A DNA stretch of 64,000 bases from Carboxylicivirga mesophila (GCF_018271975.1 NZ_JAGUCN010000006.1:168718-232717); one strand, 5' to 3'. Numbered from the stretch's first letter, positions 54,266-63,773 are shown. Numbers and translations: made by a program. Notes: generated from the sequence alone by a model not told the origin.

Positions 54266-55204
54266 ATGCAATACGATTGGGGAACCAGCAAGCGCTACAA
54301 CGACTATAGTTCATACATTAAACGAACCTTTGGAGAGCGGGTACAAAAAGTTTCGGTTAATGCAGGTTTTACTTGTCCCAACCGAGATGGTTCAAAAGGA
54401 ACGGGTGGATGTGCGTTCTGTAACAACAGCACATTTAATCCATCGTATTGCGGACCGGAATTGAGTATTGTTGAGCAGATAGATAAGGGCATCTCTTTCT
54501 TTCGGCCGAAATATCAAACGCAGCAATACCTGGCCTATTTTCAGGCATACAGCAATACCTATGGTGAAACAGCCTATCTGTTGGAACAATATAAGCAGGC
54601 ACTCAATCATCCAAAAGTTACGGGTATTGTGTTGGGCACGCGGCCTGACTGTGTATCTGATGATTTATTGGCTGCTTTGAAAGAGTGGCGCAAGGATTAT
54701 TATATTGCGATTGAACTGGGTGCAGAATCCACCTCTGATGAGACATTACTTCAGATTAACCGGGGACACGGTTACGCCGAAACAGTTGATGCCGCAAAAC
54801 GTATTGCCGGGGCTGGTATTCCAGTAGGTATGCACTTAATACTGGGTTTGCCGGGTGAGAACCGCGAGCAGTTGCTTCAGCATGCGCGTGAAGTAAGTCA
54901 GCTGCCAATTAGCTTTCTAAAGTTGCATCAGTTGCAAATTGTTAAGGGAAGTTCGTTTGCTAAAATATATGAAACCACACCTGACTTCTTCAGGCTTTAT
55001 ACAGCTGAGGAGTTTATTGATTTGGTGGTTGATTTTTTGGAGATAATGCATCCGCGCATTGTAATGGAGCGTTTTATTAGTCAGGCACCTCACGATTTAC
55101 TAATTGCTCCGCGCTGGGGGCTCAAAAATTTTGAGTTTGTTGCCAAAGTAGAAAAGCGTTTGGCTGAAAAAGATAGCTGGCAGGGAAAGTATTTCCAGCT
55201 GTAG
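54266..55204 (+). CDS. YhcC-like radical SAM protein (TIGR01212 family)
   Basis: This 312-residue radical SAM protein starts in the family manner (MQYDWGTSKRYNDYSSYIKR) and has the cluster cysteines Cys37, Cys49 and Cys52 in FTCPNRDGSKGTGGCAFC, the widened spacing typical of YhcC/TIGR01212. Later motifs are TRPDCVSDDLL, IELGAESTSDETL and GMHLILGLPGENREQ. The family resembles the tRNA-modifying Elp3/MiaB neighbourhood, but no reaction is proven. A -7-like TATCTTTG lies at 54238-54245. It is a single gene converging on the cytidylyltransferase fusion. Confidence 0.9.
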   Translation: MQYDWGTSKRYNDYSSYIKRTFGERVQKVSVNAGFTCPNRDGSKGTGGCAFCNNSTFNPSYCGPELSIVEQIDKGISFFRPKYQTQQYLAYFQAYSNTYGETAYLLEQYKQALNHPKVTGIVLGTRPDCVSDDLLAALKEWRKDYYIAIELGAESTSDETLLQINRGHGYAETVDAAKRIAGAGIPVGMHLILGLPGENREQLLQHAREVSQLPISFLKLHQLQIVKGSSFAKIYETTPDFFRLYTAEEFIDLVVDFLEIMHPRIVMERFISQAPHDLLIAPRWGLKNFEFVAKVEKRLAEKDSWQGKYFQL

Positions 55205-55215
55205 CACTTTCCCTG
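55181..55215. terminator. Hairpin across the YhcC-like stop codon
   Basis: CAGGGAAAGT (55181-55190) pairs perfectly with ACTTTCCCTG (55206-55215), enclosing the stop codon. The adjoining genes converge with only 20 bases between stops. Confidence 0.6.
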
Positions 55216-55224
55216 TGTTAGTGT

Positions 55225-56379
55225 TTATATGCCTGAGTTTCTGCGTCTGATCTTAATGCGCATGGCGCCATCAATTGGCTTTTCGGATACCAATATCAGG
55301 TAACCGCCACCCCCGGCACCTGCCAGTTTCCAGGCCAGTGCATCTTTTTTATAGGGCTCAATGGCAGCCGCCACCTCTTCATCAATCATGGCAGGAAACA
55401 TGGTTGTTTGCGCTTTAAATGATTTAAGAAATGCTTGTGAAAAACCTTTCAGGTCTTTCGCCATAATAGCTTGCCATGCCTCTTCAGCGGCTATGGCTAA
55501 TGATTTTACATTTTCTTCGTTAATATATGTTTCCTTTAAAAGGTCCAGTCCGTTTTTGCGTGGCCAAAGCAAAACCATATAAATATGTTCTTCAAGCCAG
55601 TTGAGGATATCTTCATCGTGAACAGACTCAAAGGATTTAGGCCAGTATGCTGCATCGTAATAGTGGCGAACCAGTCCGGGCATGCAAATGCCAATGGCAT
55701 CCTGTGCGCCAGAAATGAGTTGCGATCCAGGCGAGTTTTCGTACTTAAATAGTATTTCGGCCAGCTTTTCGGGTTTCTCCAAAGGTAAAAAATAAGGCCA
55801 TATTTTTTTGGCCGCATTGCGCGTTGATGTGGACATGCCGCAGCGTTCGTTGTATTCAATAATGGGTTCAAGCGACAGGGTGATGGCCCAGCCAGGATGA
55901 AATTTAGAAACATATGGCTGGTCAATCCAGGTGCCGGCTAAATCAATGCGATAGGGAAGCAGGCAATTATCCGATGTTCTGATGTCAGTTGTAGAACGTT
56001 TAGGCAAGCCATCTTCCGGAATACGCTTCAGTACCTTTAATTCGGTGCCAATCTCTCTGCAAAGCTTCTCTTTGGCGGGCGAAAAGCCATCTTCATTCAC
56101 CACAAAATAATCGGGTTTCAATTGCTTCACTTCTTCTTCAAAATCCATTATGCCACCTCCGGAGTTCACAAAGGCTTCTTTAACAAATTTAAGCGCCTTA
56201 ATCATGTATAATCTTTCTTCCTCGCAGTTGATGGTTTCACGGCCTTTCAGTACTCTGATAGTTCTGTCAGAACCAATTCCAACATGTAAATCACCATATT
56301 TGGCAGCCTCTTTGAAAAAGGCTACATGCCCACTGTGTAACATGTCAAAACAACCGGAAACAAACACTTTTTTGCTCAT
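55225..56379 (-). CDS. Bifunctional cytidylyltransferase / GHMP-kinase-like fusion
   Basis: This is a 384-residue two-domain protein. Residues 1-135 form a nucleotidyltransferase of the glycerol-3-phosphate cytidylyltransferase/RfaE-C type (GCFDMLHSGH with His15 and His18, GSDRTIRVLKGR, closing RSTTDIR). Residues 138-384 resemble a GHMP kinase: LPYRIDLAGTWID at the start and AWKLAGAGGGGYLILV (353-359 glycines) at the end. The usual PxxxGLGSSSA ATP loop is replaced by SPGSQLISGAQDAIG. A sugar kinase plus nucleotide activation of the product, for surface glycan precursors, is the natural inference. The exact sugar is unknown, and loss of kinase activity is possible. Confidence 0.82.
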   Translation of the reverse strand: MSKKVFVSGCFDMLHSGHVAFFKEAAKYGDLHVGIGSDRTIRVLKGRETINCEEERLYMIKALKFVKEAFVNSGGGIMDFEEEVKQLKPDYFVVNEDGFSPAKEKLCREIGTELKVLKRIPEDGLPKRSTTDIRTSDNCLLPYRIDLAGTWIDQPYVSKFHPGWAITLSLEPIIEYNERCGMSTSTRNAAKKIWPYFLPLEKPEKLAEILFKYENSPGSQLISGAQDAIGICMPGLVRHYYDAAYWPKSFESVHDEDILNWLEEHIYMVLLWPRKNGLDLLKETYINEENVKSLAIAAEEAWQAIMAKDLKGFSQAFLKSFKAQTTMFPAMIDEEVAAAIEPYKKDALAWKLAGAGGGGYLILVSEKPIDGAMRIKIRRRNSGI

Positions 56380-56460
56380 TTGATATATGCTTAATTAAGG
56401 ATTTGAAAGCCAAATATAATGGAATGTGTGGGAAGTGAAGAATGCTTTTGCCCGAAATAC

Positions 56461-56490
56461 AAAAAAAAAGAGCACCCAAACGGATGCTCT
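56461..56490 (-). terminator. Terminator of the pfl operon after focA
   Basis: AGAGCA and TGCTCT form the outer stem with CC/GG inside after one mismatch. On the minus strand the stem is followed by nine or more T residues. Confidence 0.78.
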
Positions 56491-56519
56491 CTTTAGATTT
56501 GAAAGTTAAGCCACTAAAA

Positions 56520-57302
56520 TTATTTCTTTTCGTAAACGAACCAATAGACTGTTCCTACCAATAAAGCACCACCAATAATGTTGCCAATGGTAACCGGAAT
56601 CAGGTTGTCGATAAGGAATGAAAACCAGCTTACATCAGCCCCGTAAAAAATGGCTGTTGGGATAAAAAACATATTGGCCACACTGTGTTCGAAGCCCATA
56701 GCTACAAAGGCCATTATTGGGAACCAGATGCCCAGTATTTTACCCGATAAATCTTTTGCCGCATAGGCCAGCCACATGGCCAAAGCCACCATCCAGTTAC
56801 AGGCTATACCTTTGACAAGTGCCTTAAGGAATGGTGCAGCAGTTTTGTATTCGCCAATATGTACTGTGCTTGAAAGCCATGGATCTTTGCCAAAAATATC
56901 GGTATAATAGGCAAACAGGAAGGCTACTATTAATGAACCAATAAAGTTGCCGGCATAAACAATACCCCAATTTTTAAATATGGTTTTTAATTGACGGTTT
57001 CCCGATAGCAGGCCCGGAATAAAATAAGCTGTATTGCCGGTAAAAAGGTCGGCCCCGGCAATGGCGCATAATATAAGCCCCAGGGGGAAAACAGCTCCAA
57101 ACAGAAACTTTTGTATACCCGGATTGCTGGCACTTAGTCCGGGTAAACCGCCTCCAATAACAATGGCTAATAAACCACCCATGGCAATATAGCCACCCGC
57201 CAGCAACGCTAAAACAAATGTTTTTGGTACGCTGGTATTGGCTTTAGCTTCAGCCACTTTATTAACTTGCTCTACTATTTCTTTTGATGAATAATAGTTC
57301 AT
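56520..57302 (-). CDS. focA: Formate/nitrite transporter family channel (FocA-like)
   Basis: This 260-residue FNT-family protein has six membrane segments and the characteristic GGLPGLSASNPG-type loop, GADLFTGNTAYFIPGLL, LVKGIACNWMVALAMWLA, GFEHSVANMFFIPTA and NLIPVTIGNIIGGALLVG. These match the family pore motifs, including the central histidine region. It moves formate across the inner membrane. The gene is third in the pflB-pflA-focA group (38 bases after pflA), which supports formate rather than nitrite as the substrate. Confidence 0.9.
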   Translation of the reverse strand: MNYYSSKEIVEQVNKVAEAKANTSVPKTFVLALLAGGYIAMGGLLAIVIGGGLPGLSASNPGIQKFLFGAVFPLGLILCAIAGADLFTGNTAYFIPGLLSGNRQLKTIFKNWGIVYAGNFIGSLIVAFLFAYYTDIFGKDPWLSSTVHIGEYKTAAPFLKALVKGIACNWMVALAMWLAYAAKDLSGKILGIWFPIMAFVAMGFEHSVANMFFIPTAIFYGADVSWFSFLIDNLIPVTIGNIIGGALLVGTVYWFVYEKK

Positions 57303-57340
57303 TCTTTCACTTTTTTAAGGGTTGAATATCAGTGGCAGGA

Positions 57341-58066
57341 TTAGTTAATAACAACTTCTTTAAAATAGGTCGTCAGGATGTTATAAGCTTCATCCAGTTG
57401 TTCTGGCGTATTGGCTTTAACTCCTTTTAGCTTATACTCCCAGCCAAGGTGCTCATATTTGTGTGCACCAAGTTCGTGGTAAGGCTGTATTTCCAACTTC
57501 TCAATGTTGTTATATGCCTGAAAGTGTTTGCCAAGTTGGTGAAGGTGCTCTGTATTATTGCTATAACCCGGAACCAGAACATACCTCAGCCAAACAGGCT
57601 TGTTGATTTCCTGAAGGTAATCGACAAAAGCCAGTGTCTTGGCATTGCTTTTTCCAGTTAATAATTGATGTTGGGCTTCGTTAATGTGTTTAATATCGAG
57701 CAACACAATGTCAACATATTCCATCACCGCCTTAACATCATCATTAAGAATACTGCCGTTGGTATCGATGCACACATGGAAGCCTTCTTGTTTGAGTGTT
57801 TTTACGACAGGAAGTAATTGTTTGGCCTGCACCAGCGGTTCGCCTCCCGAAAAGGTAAGGCCACCTTTTTTGCCAAAGAAGGGCTTTTGGTTTTTGGCCA
57901 TATTTACAATTTCCTCCACTGAGGTTGCGGTACCACCCTTTAGTTCAATGGTATCGGCATTGGCACAATACAGGCATTTAAAATTACAGCCCTGCAGAAA
58001 CACCACCAGACGAATTCCCGGTCCGTCGTAGGTGCCTAATGATTCAAATGAATGTACTCGTAACAT
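57341..58066 (-). CDS. pflA: Pyruvate formate-lyase activating enzyme
   Basis: This 241-residue radical SAM enzyme has the cluster motif Cys27-x3-Cys31-x2-Cys34 in LQGCNFKCLYCAN, the GGEPL motif, and the DTNGS region. It uses SAM to abstract hydrogen from Gly718 of the pflB product, creating the glycyl radical. N-terminus HSFESLGTYDGPGIR is standard. It follows pflB by 85 bases that contain a strong hairpin, and focA follows 38 bases on. Function is oxygen-sensitive, consistent with anaerobic growth. Confidence 0.95.
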   Translation of the reverse strand: MLRVHSFESLGTYDGPGIRLVVFLQGCNFKCLYCANADTIELKGGTATSVEEIVNMAKNQKPFFGKKGGLTFSGGEPLVQAKQLLPVVKTLKQEGFHVCIDTNGSILNDDVKAVMEYVDIVLLDIKHINEAQHQLLTGKSNAKTLAFVDYLQEINKPVWLRYVLVPGYSNNTEHLHQLGKHFQAYNNIEKLEIQPYHELGAHKYEHLGWEYKLKGVKANTPEQLDEAYNILTTYFKEVVIN

Positions 58067-58080
58067 AAGTATCTAGTTAA

Positions 58081-58126
58081 GAGTCAGAAGCCAGAAGGCA
58101 GAAGGATGACATGCACCTTCTGCCTT
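58081..58126. repeat. Hairpin and 7-bp repeat between pflB and pflA
   Basis: Four 7-base units (GAGTCAG, AAGCCAG, AAGGCAG, AAGGATG; 58081-58108) overlap an 11-bp perfect inverted repeat (58095-58105 with 58116-58126, loop 10). In the RNA it may stabilise the pflB message or attenuate pflA. Confidence 0.7.
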
Positions 58127-58151
58127 AATTCTTCTGCCTGTATATCTGTTA

Positions 58152-60383
58152 TTACATATTGCTGTGGAAGCTACGTGAGATAACCTCTAACTGCTGCTCG
58201 CGAGTCAGGCGAACGAAGTTCACGGCATATCCTGATACACGAATGGTTAACTGTGGGTACTCTCCAGGATTTTCCATGGCATCTTCCAATAGTTCACGAT
58301 TCAGAACGTTTACGTTCAAGTGGTGAGCCTCTTTTGAGAAGTAAGCATCCATCATGGTTACCAGATTATCAGTGCGTGTTTCGGCATCGGCACCCAATGA
58401 CTTAGGAATAATGCTGAAAGTATTTGAAATACCATCAAGTGCATTCTTATAGTCCAATTTAGCTACAGAGTTCAAAGAAGCAATTGCACCGTTCTTGTCA
58501 CGTCCGTGCATTGGGTTGGCTCCGGGAGCAAATGGTACACCTTGCGCACGTCCGTCAGGAGTTGCACCTGTTTTCAATCCATATACCACGTTTGATGTAA
58601 TGGTAAGGATTGACATGGTAGGCTCGGCGTTTTTGTATGTGGCCAAACCACATAGCAACTGGTTGAAGTGGTTTGAAATATCAACCGCCAGGTTATCTAC
58701 GCGATCATCATCGTTACCGTAGCAAGGGAATTCACCTTCAATTTTAAAGTCTGTTGACAAGCCGTCTTCGTTACGAACAACCGTTACTTTAGCATGTTTG
58801 ATAGCCGATAATGAGTCAGCCACAATCGATAAACCTGCCATACCATAAGCCAAATTCACTTTAGGGTTGGTGTCAACAAAAGCCATTTGCGCTTTTTCGT
58901 AGTAGTATTTATCGTGCATGTAGTGAATGATGTTCATCGACTCGTTGTAAACACGAGCCACATCTTTCATAGCCAATTTGTAGTTAGCCATTACCTCCTC
59001 AAAGTCAAGTACTTCACTCTTCAAGGCAGGGATGCCTTCTACAATGGTCTTACCGCTCATCTCACAACGTCCACCGTTTATGGCTAATAGTAATGTTTTA
59101 GCCAGGTTGGTTCGTGCACCAAAGAACTGGATGTGCTTACCAATTTCCTGGAATGATACACAACAAGCGATACCGTAGTCATCAGAGTTACGTGTGTTGG
59201 TCATCAAATCGTCATTCTCATACTGGATAGAAGACGTATCGATTGATACCTGAGCACAAAACTTCTTGAAGTTTTCAGGTAAATCTTGTGACCAAAGAAC
59301 TGTCATGTTTGGCTCTGGTGAAGGGCCTAAGTTGTAAAGTGTTTGTAAGAAACGGTATGAAGTTTTAGTGATCTTATGACGGCCATCCATCAGTTTACCA
59401 CCAATAGCTTCAGTTACCCAGGTTGGGTCGCCTGCAAAAATTTCATTGTAAGCATTCATGCGTAGGTGACGAACAACGCGTAGTTTCATCACAAACTGGT
59501 CGATAAATTCCTGAGCCAGTTCCTCAGTGATGTTGCCGTTTGCCAAATCGTACTCCATGTAAATGTCAAGGAAAGACGATACGTTACCTAATGACATGGC
59601 GGCACCATCCTGCTCTTTTACAGCCGACAGGTAGGCCATGTACACCCACTGAACAGCTTCTTGTGCAGATTCTGCCGGACGAGAAAGATCTAAACCATAT
59701 TTAGCACCTAATTCTTTAATGTGCACTAATGCTTTGATTTGCTCAGCCACTTCTTCACGTAAGCGAATTTTATCATCGCTCATTGGGCCAACTAAGCCAG
59801 CAAGATCCGCCTTTTTAGCAGCCACCAAGCGGTCGATACCATAAAGCGCTAAACGGCGGTAGTCACCGATAATACGTCCACGTGCATAGTTATCGGGCAA
59901 ACCCGTTAAGAATCCTAATGAACGGTATTTACGAATCTCATCAGTATAAACATCAAAAACACCATCGTTGTGTGTTTTTGCGTAATTGCGGAAAATATCT
60001 TTAACACGGTCAGATACTTCTAAACCTTGTTCACTACAAGCTTTCTCAACTACTGCAATACCACCATAAGGTTTCATGGCACGTTTTAGTAGTTCATCAG
60101 TCTGTAATCCTACGATTAGCTCAAGGTCTTTTTGGATGTATCCTGCTTCGTGTGATGTGATGGTTGAAATCGTTTCAGTATCGATTGAACGAACACCGTT
60201 GTTTGCCCGCTCTTCTTTGATTGCATCCAAGCAGATTTCCCAAAGCTTCTTGGTTCTGTCGGTTGGTCCACACAAGAAAGAGCTATCTCCTTCATAAGGT
60301 GTGATGTTTTTCTGAACAAAATCTCTAACGTTTACCTGTTCGTTCCAATTTCCTTTAACGAACACTTCATTAATTTTACCCAT
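58152..60383 (-). CDS. pflB: Pyruvate formate-lyase (formate C-acetyltransferase)
   Basis: This 743-residue glycyl radical enzyme has the catalytic cysteine pair Cys407-Cys408 in [10 protein letters not shown] and the radical Gly718 in RVSGYAVNF, 25 residues from the C-terminus exactly as in the E. coli enzyme. It converts pyruvate and CoA to acetyl-CoA and formate. The N-terminus ([19 protein letters not shown]) and the HHLNVNVLN segment are those of true PFL rather than of a diol dehydratase. It is first in the operon with pflA and focA. A 451-base upstream region carries a 20-bp inverted repeat that may be its control site. Confidence 0.97.
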   Translation of the reverse strand: MGKINEVFVKGNWNEQVNVRDFVQKNITPYEGDSSFLCGPTDRTKKLWEICLDAIKEERANNGVRSIDTETISTITSHEAGYIQKDLELIVGLQTDELLKRAMKPYGGIAVVEKACSEQGLEVSDRVKDIFRNYAKTHNDGVFDVYTDEIRKYRSLGFLTGLPDNYARGRIIGDYRRLALYGIDRLVAAKKADLAGLVGPMSDDKIRLREEVAEQIKALVHIKELGAKYGLDLSRPAESAQEAVQWVYMAYLSAVKEQDGAAMSLGNVSSFLDIYMEYDLANGNITEELAQEFIDQFVMKLRVVRHLRMNAYNEIFAGDPTWVTEAIGGKLMDGRHKITKTSYRFLQTLYNLGPSPEPNMTVLWSQDLPENFKKFCAQVSIDTSSIQYENDDLMTNTRNSDDYGIACCVSFQEIGKHIQFFGARTNLAKTLLLAINGGRCEMSGKTIVEGIPALKSEVLDFEEVMANYKLAMKDVARVYNESMNIIHYMHDKYYYEKAQMAFVDTNPKVNLAYGMAGLSIVADSLSAIKHAKVTVVRNEDGLSTDFKIEGEFPCYGNDDDRVDNLAVDISNHFNQLLCGLATYKNAEPTMSILTITSNVVYGLKTGATPDGRAQGVPFAPGANPMHGRDKNGAIASLNSVAKLDYKNALDGISNTFSIIPKSLGADAETRTDNLVTMMDAYFSKEAHHLNVNVLNRELLEDAMENPGEYPQLTIRVSGYAVNFVRLTREQQLEVISRSFHSNM

Positions 60384-60834
60384 AATTTGCCTGTTAACCT
60401 GTACTAATTATTGTTTGTGCGTATAATGCTTAATTGAGGCGACAAAGAAACATTGTTTTGATGTCTTGTGCAATCCTCATTATTAGGGTAAAAGGAGAGT
60501 GTTTGGTCTGAAATTAGTTCTGTCAAGAAGTATTAATTATAGAATATGTAGATTAAATATTCGAATATAAATTGTAATGTCCACATTACAAATGAGATTT
60601 AAGAGTGTAATATGCGAGAGTCATTATGTGGAAATTTCGAAAACCCTGCTTGATAATTCCAGTTGTGAAAAGATGTAAATTCTAAAATTTATATATTTTT
60701 AACATTTAAGAGTTGATGGAAGAACATAAAGTCGGACTTCTTTCTTCTAAAGTTGTTGAAAGAAAACATAGAAAATCGTTTCATGAAGTATCATTATATA
60801 TACCTTTATAACAGTTTAACCCAATATTAAAACT
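60384..60834. other. Divergent regulatory region of pflB and the S9 peptidase (451 bases)
   Basis: AT-rich, no gene. It contains the inverted repeat at 60572-60591. I found no complete TTTG/TAnnTTTG pair and no FNR-type TTGAT-N4-ATCAA site on inspection. Confidence 0.6.
60572..60591. promoter_or_regulatory. 20-bp inverted repeat TTGTAATGT-CC-ACATTACAA
   Basis: Nine-base perfect arms around a CC centre, in the pflB/peptidase divergent region, 189 bases from the pflB start and 244 from the peptidase start. Size and symmetry fit a dimeric regulator site; the regulator is unknown. Confidence 0.5.
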
Positions 60835-63000
60835 ATGAATAAACTTATTTATCTGGTAGGCATTGTTTTGTTTGTTGCCTGCAATACTCAATCAAAGAAA
60901 ACATCATTAGTACCGGGCGACCTGCCTGATGCACCGGTTGCTTCAAAAAAAGACTCTGTGTTAATGATGCACGGACATTCGAGGGTTGATCCTTATTTCT
61001 GGATGCGATTAACGGATGAGCAAAAAAATGCGGAATCGCCCGACCTGCAAACTCAAAGTGTGCTTGATTATCTGAATGCTGAAAATGCCTATACAAAGGC
61101 AGTGATGAAAAACACGGAAGCATTGCAGGAAAAGTTGTTTGATGAAATTGTAGGGCGAATTAAGAAGGACGATGAGTCGGTGCCTTATTATTCCAATGGT
61201 TACTGGTATTACTCCAAATACGAAGATGGTAAAGAATATCGTATTCATTGCCGCAAGAAAGGAACAATGGAGGCGCCAGAAGAAGTGTTTTTTAATGAAA
61301 ACGAAAGGGCAGAAGGACAAGCTTACTATGCACTTGGCAGCTTAAGTGTAAGTCAGGATAATAAGCTGCTGGCATTTGCCGAGGACTTTGTAAGTCGTCG
61401 TATTTATACCATCCGTTTTAAAAATCTGGAGACAGGTGAAATATTATCCGATGAGCTGTCTAATGCGCAGGCTGGTGGTGCCTGGGCCAATGATAACCAG
61501 ACATATTTCTATACGACTAAGAACAAAGTTTCTTTATTAAGTGAGAAAATCTGGCGTCATAAGCTTGGTAACCCAGTTGAGCAGGACGTGATGGTTTATC
61601 ACGAGACAGATCCTTCATTTTATATTGGAGTAGGCAAAACCAAGTCTGATAAATACATTGTTATAGGTGAAAGCTCAACCTTGGTTAGTGATTACCATAT
61701 ACTGGATGCCAACACCCCGGAAGGGGAGTTTAAGCCCTTTACGCCACGTACTGATAATCATGAATATAGTATTGAGCATTTTCAGAATAAGTGGTTTGTA
61801 TTAACCAATTCTGAAGCAACGAATTTCCGTTTAATGGAAACATCGGTTGATGCCACAGAAATGAGTAACTGGAAAGAACTTATTCCTCATCGCGAGGATG
61901 TGCTGCTGGATGGAATAGAAGTGTTTAAAGAACACCTGGTGGTGAGTGAACGTAAAGATGCCCTGACGCATTTGCGCATTATTAATCAATCGACCAGTGA
62001 AGAACACTATATTGATTTTGGTGAAGAGGTTTATGTGGCTTATATCTCAACCAATCCTGAATTTGATACCAATTTTCTGCGTTTTGGCTATAGTTCGATG
62101 ACTACACCGGTATCGACCATTGATTACAATATGGATACCAAAGAAAAGGATGTGAAAAAGGTGCAGGAAGTTGTAGGAGGCCACAATCCTGATGCGTATG
62201 TTACAGAGCGATTGTGGGCAACTGCGCGTGATGGAGCAAAGGTACCCATGTCTGTGGTTTATAAAAAAGGTATTCAGAAGGATGGGAATGCTCCGTTACT
62301 GTTATACGCTTATGGCTCATACGGCGCTACAATGGACCCCTGGTTTAGTTCTACTCGTTTGAGCCTACTTGATCGTGGCTTTATTTATGTGGTGGCGCAT
62401 ATTCGAGGCAGTCAGGCTATGGGACGCCAATGGTACGACGATGGTAAGATGCTGAATAAAATCAACACGTTTAACGATTACATCGATTGTAGCAAATACC
62501 TTATCGAAAAGAATTATACCTCACCTGAGCACTTGTATGCTATGGGTGGAAGTGCCGGTGGATTGCTCATGGGAGCTGTGGCAAATATGGCACCTGAGTT
62601 GTATAATGGTACGATTGCAGCCGTACCTTTCGTTGATGTGGTGTCAACCATGCTGGATGAAACCATACCACTAACAACTAATGAGTTTGACGAGTGGGGG
62701 AATCCTAAGAATAAGGAATACTACGATTATATGCTTAGCTATTCGCCCTATGATAACGTGGAGGCAAAAGCGTATCCGAACATGCTGATAACAACCGGCT
62801 TGTTTGATTCGCAAGTACAATACTGGGAGCCGGCCAAGTGGTGCGCCAAACTGCGCGACAAGAAAACAGGTGACAATATATTATTGATGCACACGAATAT
62901 GGAAGCTGGGCACGGTGGTGCATCGGGACGCTTTAAGCGTTATCGCGAAACAGCATTGGATTATGCGTTTATGATGATGCTTGAAGGCATTGATGAGTAA
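60835..63000 (+). CDS. ptrB: Oligopeptidase B-like prolyl oligopeptidase (S9A), lipoprotein
   Basis: This 721-residue serine peptidase has a lipoprotein signal (MNKLIYLVGIVLFVAC), an N-terminal seven-bladed propeller (about 75-430) and a C-terminal alpha/beta-hydrolase. The triad is Ser573 in GGSAGGLLMG, Asp658 in GLFDSQVQYWEPAKW and His693 in EAGHGGASGR. GHGGASGRF and the VPFVDVVSTMLDETIPLT segment are typical of oligopeptidase B, which cuts short peptides after basic residues. The family is usually cytoplasmic, so the lipid anchor points to a periplasmic or surface form, as is common in Bacteroidota. A strong terminator follows. Confidence 0.92.
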   Translation: MNKLIYLVGIVLFVACNTQSKKTSLVPGDLPDAPVASKKDSVLMMHGHSRVDPYFWMRLTDEQKNAESPDLQTQSVLDYLNAENAYTKAVMKNTEALQEKLFDEIVGRIKKDDESVPYYSNGYWYYSKYEDGKEYRIHCRKKGTMEAPEEVFFNENERAEGQAYYALGSLSVSQDNKLLAFAEDFVSRRIYTIRFKNLETGEILSDELSNAQAGGAWANDNQTYFYTTKNKVSLLSEKIWRHKLGNPVEQDVMVYHETDPSFYIGVGKTKSDKYIVIGESSTLVSDYHILDANTPEGEFKPFTPRTDNHEYSIEHFQNKWFVLTNSEATNFRLMETSVDATEMSNWKELIPHREDVLLDGIEVFKEHLVVSERKDALTHLRIINQSTSEEHYIDFGEEVYVAYISTNPEFDTNFLRFGYSSMTTPVSTIDYNMDTKEKDVKKVQEVVGGHNPDAYVTERLWATARDGAKVPMSVVYKKGIQKDGNAPLLLYAYGSYGATMDPWFSSTRLSLLDRGFIYVVAHIRGSQAMGRQWYDDGKMLNKINTFNDYIDCSKYLIEKNYTSPEHLYAMGGSAGGLLMGAVANMAPELYNGTIAAVPFVDVVSTMLDETIPLTTNEFDEWGNPKNKEYYDYMLSYSPYDNVEAKAYPNMLITTGLFDSQVQYWEPAKWCAKLRDKKTGDNILLMHTNMEAGHGGASGRFKRYRETALDYAFMMMLEGIDE

Positions 63001-63022
63001 ATACACTTCGTTGATACATCTG

Positions 63023-63052
63023 ACCCGCCGGTATATACTGGCGGGTTTTTTT
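63023..63052 (+). terminator. Terminator after the S9 peptidase
   Basis: A stem CCCGCCGGTATA with TATACTGGCGGG (one G-T pair), followed by eight T residues. Confidence 0.88.
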
Positions 63053-63200
63053 ATTTATGAATGATGGAGTGGTATTTAGTAAGGCTTTATCAAGGGATTG
63101 TGTTGTTAAATGTAAATTTATAAATGCCACTCTGTTAGTTAGATATGGTGGTTGTGTTGAGTTTGTGTTAATAAGTGTTAAGGTTTTGGCATGGCGTTTG

Positions 63201-63220
63201 TTTTGTTATGCATAACAAAA
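63201..63220. promoter_or_regulatory. Perfect 20-bp palindrome TTTTGTTATG/CATAACAAAA
   Basis: A 20-base sequence identical to its own reverse complement, 46 bases upstream of the His/Cys-rich protein gene. It is the most symmetric short element in the window and is a probable operator for that gene. Confidence 0.55.
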
Positions 63221-63266
63221 ATGACATTCTGGCCTGAATGATTGTCTAACTTTAAAATTAGAAGTC

Positions 63267-63773
63267 ATGAAACGATTACATATATTATCCGCCATACTGA
63301 TTTTTGCTTTGTCTGCTATTAGTCTGTCAATTAGTGCGCAAGGTAATAGTTCGCATAGTCGCAAGAATAAATGCAACAGCAATGATTACAGGGAACACTC
63401 AAATGCCAGGCATCATAAAAGAGTTTCGCATAATGATACCCATTCTTATCATCACCATAATGAACATCCGCACAGGTATGAGCGTAATGATTGCAGGGAG
63501 GATTATGGATATAGCGACAGATATGCTCGTCAGCATAAACACTATCACAAGCCAAAACACAAACGTGTTGAAAGAAGTTACGTGAGATGCTTACCTAATC
63601 GTTATTATACCAAGGTGTATGTTGGTGGTGTAGCCTATTATCACTGCGATGGTCAGTTGTATACTTATCACAGGGGGTGTGGATATCAATTGGTTGATAT
63701 TCATTGTCACACTGTTAGGCACTTGCCACAACATTGTGATACTCGTATGTATGATGGAAGACGATATTATTAA
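63267..63773 (+). CDS. His/Cys-rich secreted protein of unknown function
   Basis: This 168-residue protein has a signal peptide (cleavage near SISAQ, residue 25) and a mature part with 21 histidines and 7 cysteines. Residues 26-105 are a low-complexity His/Arg/Asn/Asp/Tyr stretch (SYHHHNEHPHRY). Residues 106-168 are a small domain LPNRYYTKVYVGGVAYYHCDG and GCGYQLVDIHCH, resembling the short LPxGY...VGGxxYY repeats of Bacteroidota envelope proteins. The composition suggests metal binding in the periplasm or at the surface; I do not recognise a named family. A perfect 20-bp palindrome upstream implies tight regulation. Confidence 0.7.
   Translation: MKRLHILSAILIFALSAISLSISAQGNSSHSRKNKCNSNDYREHSNARHHKRVSHNDTHSYHHHNEHPHRYERNDCREDYGYSDRYARQHKHYHKPKHKRVERSYVRCLPNRYYTKVYVGGVAYYHCDGQLYTYHRGCGYQLVDIHCHTVRHLPQHCDTRMYDGRRYY

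Noticed and set aside
60572..60591. Rex or FNR binding site at the pflB inverted repeat
   Set aside because: Rex sites have TTGT and ACAA 10 bases apart and FNR sites are TTGAT-N4-ATCAA; here the spacing is 12 and the half site is TTGTAATGT.
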